From Pycnopodia helianthoides (lineage: Eukaryota > Echinodermata > Asteroidea > Forcipulatida > Asteriidae): a stretch of 64,000 nucleotides of DNA. Below, piece after piece: positions 48,030-58,471 of this stretch. A program made the position numbers and the translations under genes. Position 1 is the stretch's first letter; each line of letters begins with the position of its first letter. The stretch covers positions 15,597,168 to 15,661,167 of the forward strand of contig CM063246.1 in assembly GCA_032158295.1 (NCBI GenBank), read 5' to 3'. Below the pieces are notes generated by a model. That model worked only from the letters and a program-made list of their open reading frames with translations, searched no databases and was not told the origin of the DNA.

Positions 48030-48859
48030 TTCGATGTCCCTTCAGGGCTACCATAATTAGTATAAGCATAGTTGTTCAGTTTATAAATCTACAATGTTCG
48101 AAAGTAGCATTTACACACTTTACATGCAGACACATTTTAATTAATTTGACTTATATAATCAGCCGATTATTGTCCAATAATGTGCAATATGAAAAGAAAT
48201 CGCAGTCATTTGCTTAACCAGTGCTAATTGGACTGTAACATCGGTCGATTAATTCAATGACAACTTTGTCTGAAGAAAGTGATTTCCTCCATTTTATTGA
48301 ACTACAAAAATTCAAAGCAATGAGAATTATACAAATAAAGTACATTTCAACATTTTGTATCACCATATTATTTTACAAACTCTCAATTAACCAATGAAGA
48401 ACATGAGACAAAACATTTGTTGGCTCCATTTTTAGGGCCCTTTAAGGTTTAATTCAATCTTCACCCCTACGTGAAACGTCGCCTATTACATAATACTCTG
48501 GTTTTTTGGTATCATTAGCAGATATAATTACTTCATACCTTTGTACAACCACTTTGATGTGATTAAACAAATAAGCCATCTTTCAAAAAGACATTGTTGA
48601 AAAGCTGACTAAGTAATGGCTGATTTGTTAACGGCTAACATGCTAATGGCTTAAAGGTTTATGGCTAATAGTTTAATGGCTAACATGTTTGAAAGACAAA
48701 ACTTTCAGCCCAAAGAGTATACAGCATTGCGTTAATAAAAAACAATAGAATGCTAATCACAATAGGCATTTGTCTACACGTTTTCGGGCAAACGGTGTAT
48801 AAGAAAAAGCTATGACCTCACGCCAGCACGTTTTGGTTCGACCGTTAACGCACCATACC
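48030..48859. other. Intergenic DNA with a small ATGGCTAA repeat
   Basis: At about 48615-48690 the word TAATGGCTAACATG or a variant recurs four to five times. No gene was seen. Confidence 0.4.
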
Positions 48860-48925
48860 TTTTGTATGATTTTGTGAACGTAGCATTTTATGCTACGTAT
48901 GCTACGTTCACAAAATCATACAAAA
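48860..48925. repeat. Perfect 27-bp inverted repeat with 12-base loop
   Basis: The left arm starts TTTTGTATGATTTTGTGAAC and ends GTAGCAT. The right arm is its exact reverse complement, ending TCATACAAAA, and TTTATGCTACGT lies between. A 27-bp stem without mismatch is notable in otherwise unremarkable AT-rich DNA. Confidence 0.9.
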
Positions 48926-50359
48926 TGTTTAAAATGGTAATAATCTTAGAAAATGAAACCAGAAAGGGGAAAAATAGAATGTTACGACTTCTCACATTTA
49001 AGCTGCTTTGTTGTTTTAGGAGTGTTGATATCTTCAATTAACTTATTGGTCAGTGCCGAACGTTAATAGACAAATACAAACGCATCTTCTTATAAAAACC
49101 AGAAACGTGACCAATGAACAAACAGTTGTGGGAAAAAAGCTTGAATATTATCAATTTGAAGGCATTCTTGTTTGATGCTGATCGTGCACCCTACCTGCCT
49201 TATGGTAAGAATGTATTGCGCATTACCGCGTTTATACCCCCCCCCCCCCCCACTGTCCTCAAGGATATTATAACCTCTAGTGTGTAACAAAAGCTATCAC
49301 AGAGGGTCACTAGACTGGATTTGTAACGATAACTAAAATGATTTCTAATTGCAATGACACGTAGCAGGTGCATCCATTGTTAAATTTTAATATAATTCAG
49401 CCTCAAAGACCTTCTGCTATTAAATGCTACTCCTCACATTGATCTTACGTCCCTTAAAACCGTTTTTTACAACACGAAGTTATTAATGTTTAACATCATT
49501 AGATGGTAGTCGCATACAATACACAGCTACAACTTTGAGGTTTTTTAATTTTTTGTTACGTGCTTTTACTAAAGACAAAGTACAGTATTGACGATTATCG
49601 AAAGCTCATGATAGTCAAGTTCACTAATCCTACAGAGAAATGATTTCTTCTGAAGTAACGAAGTCAAGAAAATAAAACTTGAAGATCCCATAAGTCACAG
49701 TTGCTTGTTTCGATTGCCACAACAGAAATAAGTCCATTGCTTAACCGTCCATGCATACAATTCCTGAAAAACGGAAACCCTGCCGTTGTTTTGATGTTTT
49801 CTTGTTTTTCATTTAAAGGTGACCGCCGATATTTTCACTGGTTGGAAATACTGAATTTCCGATTTAATTCCTGGCCTTCCAACTGGATAAATATTTGCCT
49901 GGAGCAAAATTCTAAAACGTATACCGTACCATTATGGGCTAGTTTCTAAAAAGAACACGGGAATTTGTTCCAATGAATTTTAGACGTTAAAACAAAACAA
50001 AAAAAGAACGGAAAATTAAATAAAATAAAATAGTGTAAAACTGACAAGCTTTCTTTTGACGACAGCCAAAACGTGTCAAACGTTTATACAGGTGAAAAGC
50101 TTTAAACTTGTTCCCACATAATGATTGGCATTTCTATTTAAAAAACTATTGATTTCAAAGTGATGATGTCCACGTGACCATCTTGTAAACGTCATTAGTT
50201 TCGACTTTTTGAGAGAGCTATTTGACGCAACCGTTCCCCCCTTCACAAACACTGTCTTTCCCAACCCCCTGGTAAGGAACACACAGGACGGACTGTATAT
50301 GATTAGTTAACAATACGTACAAATAAAAATGTAAAGACGTGTTTGTTTTTTATCTACTA
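48926..50359. other. Intergenic DNA, no supported gene
   Basis: A C-run lies near 49238-49251. No exon was seen. The 3' UTR of the minus-strand cysteine-rich gene should lie in the upper part of this interval, but no clear poly(A) signal was found. Confidence 0.4.
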
Positions 50360-50643
50360 CTACTTCATAAAAGATCGGTAGGTCTTGTGACAAGACTTCG
50401 CTCTGCTTTCCAAGGTTCTCAGTCTGGCCATATTCTTCCGCAAGAGGGGGCTGTTTACATCTGCAGAACAGTGTCGTGATCGTTTCTTCAGGCAATGGGC
50501 GTAGCTGGCGAGTATTGGGCAGTACATCGTCTGCGAACCTCGGTTAAGAGACTTTTCAAATTTCTGGGCGCAATGGTCGATGAACTCGTCAGGACAGCGT
50601 TTGCCGTACAACTCTTTGTCCGAAACAGTGGTTATTTCAACGT
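50360..50643 (-). CDS. Last exon of a cysteine-rich gene: second six-Cys module
   Basis: Minus strand. The acceptor CATCTTTTGTTAACAG precedes 50643 and the exon enters in phase 1, exactly as the donor at 50992 requires. It ends with TAG at 50360-50362. The protein reads DVEITTVSDKELYGKRC, then C-x7-C (CPDEFIDHC), 16 residues, C-x8-C-x7-C (through CPILASYAHC and CLKKRSRHC), 25 residues and a last Cys before a basic C-terminus. This repeats the cysteine spacing of the previous two exons. No membrane helix follows the last Cys, which suggests a secreted helical disulphide protein. I do not recognise the family; a remote DUF19-like fold is a guess. Confidence 0.75.
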
Positions 50644-50762
50644 CTGTTAACAAAAGATGGCAGCGAAATAGTAACTTCTATGTAAAATTACTGGACCCTG
50701 TGCTACATTATTCGAAGCGTCATCACAAGATGTAAACTATCGGGCGTTTTGCTTTGACAAAC

Positions 50763-50890
50763 CTTTTCCAAACCTCGGCTTGGGCTTCGCCATCGATTTT
50801 GGAGCAGTTCGGAGTAGTGTACAGTTTGCACGATGTTTCCAACATGTAACGGAGCCCGGATCCAGAGCCCAAGCCGATGTTTGGAAAAAG
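50763..50890. mobile_element. Foldback element, CTTTTCCAAAC...GTTTGGAAAAAG ends
   Basis: CTTTTCCAAACCTCGGCTTG at the left is mirrored by CAAGCCGATGTTTGGAAAAAG at the right, and the mirror continues into GGGCTTC / AGAGCCC. It sits in the intron between the last two exons of the cysteine-rich gene. The 94-codon minus-strand ORF across it is not a gene. Confidence 0.8.
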
Positions 50891-50991
50891 CCCCTGGTGT
50901 CAAGTTTAGGGTCAATTGTCTAGAAATTTGCGTTATTTCAGTAAAATTGATTGATACAGAAAAATGTAACTGACTTAATGTTAGCACCCAC

Positions 50992-51190
50992 CGTTATCGA
51001 CAGATCTGGCATACCGTGCCTTCTTTGCATCTGTTTGTCCATCTTGTCCAGTCATTTGAAGTAGATTCTGAAGATACAAGAGAGGGCATGCCCCTGATTC
51101 TATATATGCCTCGGCCCTGGATGTAATTGCCTGTGCATAACTAGTGATGTCACAGTCTGTGTCAAATCCAGCAACACAGTCTACTAAGTA
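50992..51190 (-). CDS. Middle exon of the cysteine-rich gene: end of first six-Cys module
   Basis: Minus strand. The acceptor TATGTTTCTTTTCTAG precedes 51190 (phase 0) and the donor AACG/GTGGGT follows 50992 (phase 1). The 199-bp exon reads YLVDCVAGFDTDC (the C-x7-C of module one), then ITSYAQAITSRAEAYIESGAC, PLLYLQNLLQMTG and a polar linker QDGQTDAKKARYARSVDN. Both phases agree with the neighbours: it joins the exon at 52056 in phase 0 and the last exon in phase 1. The Leu-rich and Ala-rich spacing suggests helices between the cysteines. Confidence 0.75.
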
Positions 51191-51384
51191 CTAGAAAAGA
51201 AACATACAATGGACATGATGAGAAACGGTTCAAACGTACAGGAAATTAGAGTTAGTTTCAGAATGAATAAGAGTATCTACTGAGTACACTCATACTCCTT
51301 ACTTTAAAAATACGATATCAAATTGTTTACTGAGTAAAGTTGTGAACTGCGGAATCCTGTAGTCAATTGGTGTCCAGTGTTGTA

Positions 51385-51480
51385 ACCAATTCATTGTTCT
51401 CAAGTCAAGTCAAGTCTCAAGTCATCTTTGCTCAAGTCAAGTCACAAGTCACTTATGCTTAAGTAAAGTCACAAACGGTG
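51385..51480 (+). repeat. Degenerate CAAGT pentanucleotide repeat
   Basis: CAAGTCAAGTCAAGTCTCAAGTCATC and later CAAGTCAAGTCACAAGTCAC are built of CAAGT/CACAAGT words. This is simple sequence in the first known intron of the cysteine-rich gene. Confidence 0.75.
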
Positions 51481-52055
51481 ACGTAACCAGTAGGGGCTGG
51501 GCTTTGAGGTTGTAAAAACTGAACTATGAATATCGATTAGTGCTGCATTAAATCCTACTACAATGGAAAAATACAAACAAGGGCTGTGAACTTTATAACC
51601 AAATCGTAACAAAATCGAAGGATCAGAATTTCCAGTATTTGATCCTTTTTGTGTTGTGAGAGAGTAAAGTGGTCAGAGATGAGTGTTCCGAAAGGGAAGT
51701 TTTTTGAACATTTCTTGTCGTCACCAAAATGCGACCATCCCTTGCAAACGGCTTCTTTGTAATAAACCCCAAAAGAATAAGGTTTTTACCCCGCGTTCCC
51801 CACAAATGAAAATGTTTCCTTGATTAACAAATCCCTAAAATGACATAAACTTGACAGTCAAACAACTGCTTTTCATGGGTTTTAATCTTATTTCCTATTA
51901 AGTCCCTTAAAGCAGTTACTCTTACATCGTCGTAGTAATAGTTCCACCCAAATAGTTGCTGCGACTGGATTGGTCCTAGTTGTGGATGGTAACTTGGTCT
52001 TTACGTATAGGGCGCCCTCTATCATAATTTATCTAAAGCGAGGTGTACTCTTTAC

Positions 52056-52162
52056 CTGTACGGCATTACAAGCTGGTCGGTTCAGTGTGTTTGATATGAG
52101 CTCCGTGCTCTTGAATTCCAGGTACAATTTGTCACACGTTTGTATAATTTGTTCCTCACACT
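52056..52162 (-). CDS. Internal exon of the cysteine-rich gene: start of first six-Cys module
   Basis: Minus strand. The acceptor AACTATTCTTGTTTTTCAG precedes 52162 (phase 1) and the donor GTACAG/GTAAAG follows 52056 (phase 0). It encodes ECEEQIIQTC (C-x7-C), then 21 residues to PAC, then NAVQ, which leads in frame into YLVDC of the next exon so that the C-x8-C spacing spans the intron. An upstream exon must supply the first base of the Glu codon, the start and any signal peptide. I searched 52.2-55.2 kb on this strand and found no convincing phase-1 donor, so the 5' end is missing. Confidence 0.72.
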
Positions 52163-52618
52163 CTGAAAAACAAGAATAGTTTAAAAAGCACAAAAACAAA
52201 ACAATATTACAGTTAAACAAACGACAACTACCGCGGCGATGAACCTTTATGTTTTGATGAGGTTATTATGTTTAGATCGTTTTCCCACTTATATGGAACA
52301 TGATTGCCCTTTCACTTGACATTGAACAAAAATGTGAACTTTCAAAGACAAGAAGTTCTCAAGGTGCTTTCCATTAAATTCTAATAATACTTGCTCAGGA
52401 GATATTGTTCATATGTAGGACTATGTTCTTAATTACAGCCAGCCCAATTGACTCACACTTATTCCCCATAAATTAGGTTTCTATACGGTAGTCGAATCCA
52501 AACAAGAACGGGTGTGGATAAAAAGGACCGGCTTGTCACGGTATTTTCACAACAACATCGCATCCACAACGGGTACCAACCGCATCTCTGGCCTTAGCGT
52601 TCGCGAACGGACACCAGC

Positions 52619-52808
52619 TCTCAGAAATCTGAGGAAACAATTCATGCTTGAATAGTTTCTCAGATTGAAAATGTTTTGGAGTGATAAATTATCAAAACCA
52701 GATTACTTCGAAGGAAATCCTTTCTCAATGTAGCTGATACTATCAACAGCTGCAGTGCTTCTTACTTAGTGAGTTTTTATGGTCATTAATGTTTGAGAAT
52801 TTACCGAT
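52619..52808 (-). mobile_element. Partial family D TTAA-type element
   Basis: CAGAAATCTGAGGAAACAATTCATGCTTGAATAGTTTCTCAGATT, ACTATCAACAGCTGC, GCTTCTTACTTAGTGAGTTTTTATGG and GAATTTACC parallel in order the right half of the element at 59342-59745. The left half is missing. Confidence 0.55.
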
Positions 52809-52907
52809 CTATGACCCTACTTAAAAGTGTAAAAGCGTATACATTGGTAACAACCAGCAGATCCATTGTTAGGTTTGCTTGGAAGTTGCTTTCTCAAATC
52901 TGTTATT

Positions 52908-52950
52908 ATTTAATATATTTATTTATTTATTTATATGTATGTATTTATGT
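52908..52950 (+). repeat. TTTA/TATG simple repeat
   Basis: A run of ATTTATTTATTTAT followed by ATGTATGTATTTATGTAT. The 97-codon ORF that reads through it is not a gene. Confidence 0.7.
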
Positions 52951-54039
52951 ATTTTTTGGGGGATTCTTTTATCTTGATTCGTGCTTATTGTTCACCATTA
53001 TGATAATCAGTAATGTTTTTATGTTTTTAACAGTAAAAGGAGGGTCCCATTCCGTGAGATACTCAATTTTCGAACATCAAACTTGAAACACAACAAATAA
53101 ACAAAATATTGTCCATGAAAGTTCACACATTAAACAAAAAATGCACGGATCTAAACAGATCATTAATACCTACATTAATTGCAGAACCAAATAGATTAGA
53201 TTTTTTATATTTTATGAACAAACATTTAATGTTTCATGATAAAGAGCTATATGACCGTAATCTTAAAGCTTAGGTATATTTTGGTAAAAAGTGAGGTATG
53301 GATACATTGAATTGTTCCTTTTATATAAAGTATGAACAATTAAAGCTTCACTCATATCTTATTTCTGTTGTCTTACAAGCAAGACAAATACGCGCTGTAT
53401 AAACAACGTCACCTTGTAGAGAGACATTCCCACCACAAAGCTGTATAGGCTACTCTAACCGTAACTCACCATCAACTCTATCAACATGTTTCGTCCATCA
53501 CAACCAAAGGATGTGTGCATGACACTGTCTCAGAAAATGCCATAAATTATACTATGCAATAATATGCAGTGAAAAAAACGCAACATGTAGGCCTACTTAC
53601 AAACGTAAATGTGCAACAACAACAAAAACTACAAAGCTACAAAAATTAATAATTTATAAATAAACCAATACCCGATCATCAACAATGTGGACCAATCCAC
53701 TATGGAAGCGACGATTGACAAACTAGTGTGTAGCAAGGATGTTTTGTTGTGTTTTCAAATGTTGTCATTTTTATTTTCTTGACTATTTGAACAGTACCTA
53801 CGTATATACTCTTTAATTTTGATACTTGTATGAACTTTTTAATTAGTGAGCTTTCAGATTGAACCAATTTTCCCGCTGGAAATAATGTCCGTGCAGGTCA
53901 AAAGTGATGGTGCCTGTTTTAAATCTTTAATTTAGCAGCATGTGTTTTCGTTAAATCATTTTCAAATTAACCGATGTTTTTAGTTTAAATTCGAAATGAG
54001 CTCCATTCGGGACTTCAAAAACATATGATTTAAGTTTTT

Positions 54040-54138
54040 AGAAGAAGTGGTATGTAGAACAGCACCATGCTAGTCTGCACCCCACTGACCTGTGGTTTGT
54101 CGCAATGGAATTACGCCATACTATATACCACCTCCTCA
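54040..54138 (-). other. Imperfect hairpin with a let-7-like 5' arm (candidate miRNA or foldback)
   Basis: On the minus strand TGAGGAGGTGGTATATAGT opens at 54138 and pairs over about 22 bases with CTACATACCACTTCTTC ending at 54041, with two mismatches and several G:U pairs. The G:U pairs occur only on the minus strand; on the plus strand the same positions are A:C mismatches. The arm resembles let-7 (TGAGGTAGTAGGTT...) if two one-base gaps are allowed, but the seed differs. The loop is long (about 53 bases). It may simply be a small foldback repeat. Confidence 0.25.
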
Positions 54139-55259
54139 ATGCTACCGACTATTTCGACAGCTGAGGTGACAAGCTGCTCGCCGCCAGACCAAAGCAACTT
54201 CTAAATCGTTCACTTGCATCAAATTACCATCGCTATTTGGTTTTGATTGAATCAATTGATGCAAAACGGACCCCTACAAAGCAATGGATGAGTTTGATTG
54301 GACCATGGCTTAACACTGTGGCCAGACAATAATCCTTTATATTTGCAACATTATGTCATATTACAGTGAACATACTGCACTAGAATACAGTTCGTGTCGG
54401 GCCCTAAATAATGGTAATTAGTTTGGCAAACGTAATGTGCCGATAATCACCCAATGGCATGTTATCAACATTGTATTGGTCAGGTTATAAAGCATAGAGC
54501 AAGCCTTGCTCTATGGTTAAAGTACCCTGTTTATTAAGCAGGGTCTTCAAGTTTCACTTTCACTCTGTATAACCACAGGGAGCTTCGTGGTAGTTTGTTT
54601 AGTACTGGCTGGGCCTCAAGATTTTAGTTATAACTATCAGCTCTTGCTTCTCAGCATTTTGGACTCTTTTTATGCTTTGGGTTATTTAGAAGTACGACTA
54701 CGTACTACAACACGTGAACCTTTCTAAGCAATTTAAGAAGAAGAAAAAAGTACTGCTGTTAAGGTTAAGATGTTCAAGAAAAAACAGTTATAGGCCTATG
54801 ATCCAATTTACGCTATACACTCATAGGCCGGAATTCAATACTTTATGTGTTTAAGTTGACACATAAGAAATTCCTACATTATGTAATATTAAGGTTTAGG
54901 TTCAATAGCAGTCGAAAGGAGTGGTTTCATCTACAAACATGCAACTTTGGAATTGAGAAAATTGGTAAATGACTGAGTATTGTCAAGTGTTTTTTCCAGT
55001 TTTTTGTGTCAGCATTTCATATTGTTTTAGAGAAACCAGCTGAGAGGAATGCCTTTTTATGTGCCTCGAACAAGTTAATGCGATGTATCGGTATTGAAAA
55101 TCATAAACTACAGAAAATTACCAAAGCATTTAACCTTGAAATTAACTTCAAAATCCTTTTAATGACAGGAATTTTCAAGGAATTCATATACCTTACCCTA
55201 CTTCAAAATGCATTCTACCTCAGTTTGCAGAAAACAGACGGACTCGGAATAGGGTAGTA

Positions 55260-55265
55260 TTTATT
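55260..55265 (-). terminator. Poly(A) signal of the EF-hand gene
   Basis: AATAAA on the minus strand, about 310 bases beyond the TAA stop of the EF-hand gene, is a plausible 3' end. Confidence 0.35.
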
Positions 55266-55576
55266 TCATGTAGTTTTAATCCCCAAAACTGATTGACTAT
55301 AAACTTATAATATATAAAATCCTTCCTTGAATGACAATCAAGATAATACACTGGAAAGTTGTTTGGCTTGAAATGCCATTATCGTCGAGAAAACACAAAT
55401 TGTAGCTTTAAACACATTAGCTTTTTCCGCAATAACCCCCCCCCCCGTATAATTAGACGAACAGAATACTTCACAGGTGTAGGCCCTACTCCCTTTTGAT
55501 GTGTAAAACAACCCCCTGCGAAACACTCGTTATACACCTGTGTATAGGTCTAACTTGGAATCTACATAACTGTATA

Positions 55577-55835
55577 TTATTTTGGCATACCGGCATGAAC
55601 CTCCAACGGTGAGCTCTGCTGGAGAAATTCCTCCTCCGAGAACCTTCCATCACCGTCTCCGTCATATGCCATAAAGACCTGGTCGACTACAGCCGAGATG
55701 TTACCGTTCTGAAGCACGTATTCATCCCGGGTGACGAATCCATCTCCGTCCCGGTCAGTCAACTGAAACAGTTCACGTCTTGAGGAATAGTCATCGTAGA
55801 ACTCCTCCTCGTCCTCCTCATTCTCATGCCGCTGG
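55577..55835 (-). CDS. Second coding exon of a secreted EF-hand protein
   Basis: Minus strand. The acceptor GCACACTACAG precedes 55835 and the exon enters in phase 2, matching the donor at 58257. It encodes QRHENEEDEEEFYDDYSS (acidic linker), RRELFQL, then EF-hand one with loop DRDGDGFVTRDE. A helix-like stretch EYVLQNGNISAVVDQVFMAY follows, then EF-hand two with loop DGDGDGRFSEEE, and EFLQQSSPLEVHAGMPK ends at TAA. Both loops have Asp at 1, 3 and 5 and Glu at 12, so calcium binding is expected. Exons one and two together give 157 residues. With a signal peptide and no ER-retention motif, the product is probably secreted or lumenal. The family is not identified; MCFD2-like proteins have a similar size and domain order but a different C-terminus. 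Confidence 0.88.
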
Positions 55836-56450
55836 CTGTAGTGTGCAATTGGATCAACAACAAAAAAGACCGATTGAAGAACTCAAAATACGTCTCTGTA
55901 CGCATTCATATTTACATCTTGGCACTATTTCACATTGGTCAATCGGAAATACTTTTAGGGAAGAGTGCCCCATCATTAATTACAACCCAAACGAGCGAGC
56001 CTCAAAACGTTTCAAGAACTAAACTTTTTGTTGCAGTTCAGGAAGGACCTACATTGATCAAACTAAGTGGAATTATAAAGGATTGTAATTGGATCCTTCC
56101 ACAACTTATTGGAAATGTTATAATTTTGTTTTTAATGTTGAGGATGATCCTAAGGAGCGAAAAAGAAACATTGAATGTGGTCATTAGGTGTAGATATGTA
56201 TCGGTTTGCACGGTGGGCTCTCCTATAGCCTTCCAGCCTCTAGCACTCCGTGTAACCAATGACCCAAGTGAACTACTTTTGGGATAAATTGGTTCTCAGT
56301 TTGTCATGGACCTAAATGTCAGGTCAAAATAATGGGATGTAAGATTGAAAGACCATATTATTTTCTCGCACATGGCAGTGTTCTAGACAGTTTCATGTCA
56401 AAAAATGAATACTACCACTGCCCTGATTAACAAAAGGTGAGCTTCCAGAT
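55836..56450. other. Intron of the EF-hand gene, part 1
   Basis: It is crossed by a plus-strand ORF of 153 codons (55826-56287) that begins antisense to the EF-hand exon. The ORF has no domain and runs across intron sequence; it is regarded as chance. Confidence 0.45.
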
Positions 56451-56792
56451 TTAAAGGTATTGTACACTTTTGGTAACAGCTCAAAATCAGTGTCCACATT
56501 TTGTGTGATTAAACATATGCATGAACAAACAAACCTGTGACAGTTTGAGCTCAATTGGTCATCGAGGTCACGAGAAAATAGTGACAAGAGATCTTATGTG
56601 TTTTCTGTTTTTTCAAATTATCGCGCGCGATAATCACTAGTGTTTTACTCGTTTCTCAGAAACGATAGCATTTTAGGCAGAAATATTTTAAGGAACCCTT
56701 TCTACCATTACTTACGTTAAATCATGTAAGTTATGTGTGAATCTGGGAACATTGTGTTTTTCGATCTTACCAATAGTGTACAGGACCTTTAA
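56451..56792 (-). mobile_element. TTAA miniature element family B, copy 2
   Basis: TTAA at 56451-56454 and 56789-56792. Ends GGTATTGTACACTTTTGG and CCAATAGTGTACAGGACC. The centre ATTATCGCGCGCGATAAT matches copies 1 and 3. It lies in the intron of the EF-hand gene. Confidence 0.88.
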
Positions 56793-58256
56793 CAGTTCAA
56801 TCCATTTCCAATCCATCACGCATATACCTTAATGAATGTTTACCTTTATTACATAATCTCTGCTCGATTAAAGACCTAAGTGGGTCATGTAACGAACACA
56901 TTCTAAAACTTTCGTTAACTGTTTTACTCCTAAATATACCCCCAAAACGACACTTCTAATCCTAGATTTTTTGTGTCTGTTAAATGATAGGCCTATTTGT
57001 TTTCTTACGAAGTCTGGCCAGACCTTGTCTGGCTACAGATTATAAAAACACTCCCCGCATGTTTAATCCTTTTCATAAATAATTCCAACATACTTGCATG
57101 GCTGTTATGATAATATCAGAGCTGACCCAAGGTCATACATCATAACGCACTGAGTGGTGTTTATATGGGATAGCATAAATCAAATTCCCATACTCCGGTA
57201 AAGTCGCAAAAGCACATGCCGGATAATAATGAAATACGAGGTTTGACGTCGTGGTCGGAAAGATGTTTTTTTAGAATACAAATAAACCAGGCACCTTTTC
57301 TGTGGACAAGCCAGTCTATATATCATTATCTTACACAACACCCACGGTACCGACCTTTGGTATTTTTTGGTGGCCAAAAATATTAGCAGAAAACACTGTT
57401 TGCTGTTTCAGGACTTGTGTACAGTTCACAGGATGCAAGGTGGACTGAGTATTATTTGTGTCAAATGTGTCTATTCCATTTACATGTTGATTTACCTCTA
57501 TGCTAACTCCATACATGATCTGTTTGTGCTTTCCAGCTCTCCCGTTTATTTATAACAGACAATTGACTTAATTTTATCCTGTTCGTTTCTGTTGACATTT
57601 CTTATACAAAGATAAAAGTATAAAATTACCTTTTTTCCTGATCTGTTAGTGTTGGAAGACCAAATTTCAAAGTTCATTTTTTTTTTTTTTATAACCTACT
57701 ATTCACAAACAAGCAGATGGAACAACCCCCCCCCCCGTCTCTGTTTTGGGATATTGAGGAAATGTGTGAACAGTTGCATAGATTTTGACATTTATGACAC
57801 AAAATTTGTATCAAAATTACATTTCAACAATACAAAGAGTTCCTAGTCCATTCTCTAGTTTTCAAGGACTTTAAAACTCACCTGGACGTTTTTTAAATGT
57901 ACAAATACTCATCCTTAAACAGCTGTTTTGAAAGGTGCTACAATAATATTGCTCTTTTTCTCACGATGATAATAATTATGTACAGCTTTTAGCTTTTCCT
58001 AACCTAACAATTCAAATAACAGCTGGACAAACACTATTTTCTTGAAAATGGCGGTATTTTAGAGGGGCAAGAAACAACTCCATACCAAACTCACATTCAT
58101 AGAAACTGCACTTAATTGGGTTTCTACCATCACAGTACGTCTTTAATGGAAGAAAGTTAATGCCAAAGATAAAGGGTTGTTTTCTCCATGGAGAATGAAG
58201 GTCAACAGAAAGCCGCAGTTTTAGCTTGTGTAGATATCAAATCAGATTGGACATAC
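56793..58256. other. Intron of the EF-hand gene, part 2
   Basis: No further exon was needed or seen; the flanking exons agree in phase 2. T- and C-runs occur near 57679-57691 and 57726-57736. Confidence 0.45.
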
Positions 58257-58471
58257 CTTGTTTGAATATCGGTTTCGTCTTCTTGGGAAGTCACATGTTT
58301 TTCATGACTTTCGTCTGCTACAGTGTTTTCATGGTGACGATGATTGTGATGATGGTGGTGACGTTGAGTTTCTTTATCAGTTTGAAGATGCTTATTGGCC
58401 AGAGTTCCTGTCGATAATGACGTCACAACCAGAAAGACCACCAGCAGATTCACAACGCCCCCACACAGCAT
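58257..58471 (-). CDS. First coding exon of a secreted EF-hand protein
   Basis: Minus strand. The ATG at 58471-58469 (A at -3) starts MLCGGVVNLLVVFLVVTSLS, then TGTLA, a strong signal peptide with a likely cut before NKHLQ. A histidine-rich segment follows (QRHHHHHNHRHH), then polar HENTVADESHEKHVTSQEDE and TDIQT. The donor ACAAG/GTATGT ends the exon at 58257 in phase 2, completing a Ser codon with the next exon. The ATG lies one base after an excellent acceptor (CTTCTCTTTATTCAG), so a non-coding upstream exon is likely. The His segment could bind metal ions such as zinc or copper; this is inference. The short plus-strand ORFs here are antisense shadows. Confidence 0.85.

Noticed and set aside
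50703..50987. 94-codon minus-strand ORF between cysteine-gene exons
   Set aside because: It crosses a foldback mobile element inside the intron and contains no conserved cysteine pattern.
52806..52870. Minus-strand MDLLVVTNVYAF start as signal exon of the cysteine-rich gene
   Set aside because: Its donor (GATCG/GTAAAT) is phase 2, but the next exon needs phase 1; it also overlaps the partial family D element.
52793..53086. 97-codon ORF with hydrophobic stretch
   Set aside because: It reads through a TTTA/TATG simple repeat.
55826..56287. Plus-strand ORF of 153 codons
   Set aside because: It starts antisense to the well-supported EF-hand exon and runs through its intron; no domain and hydrophobic patches only.
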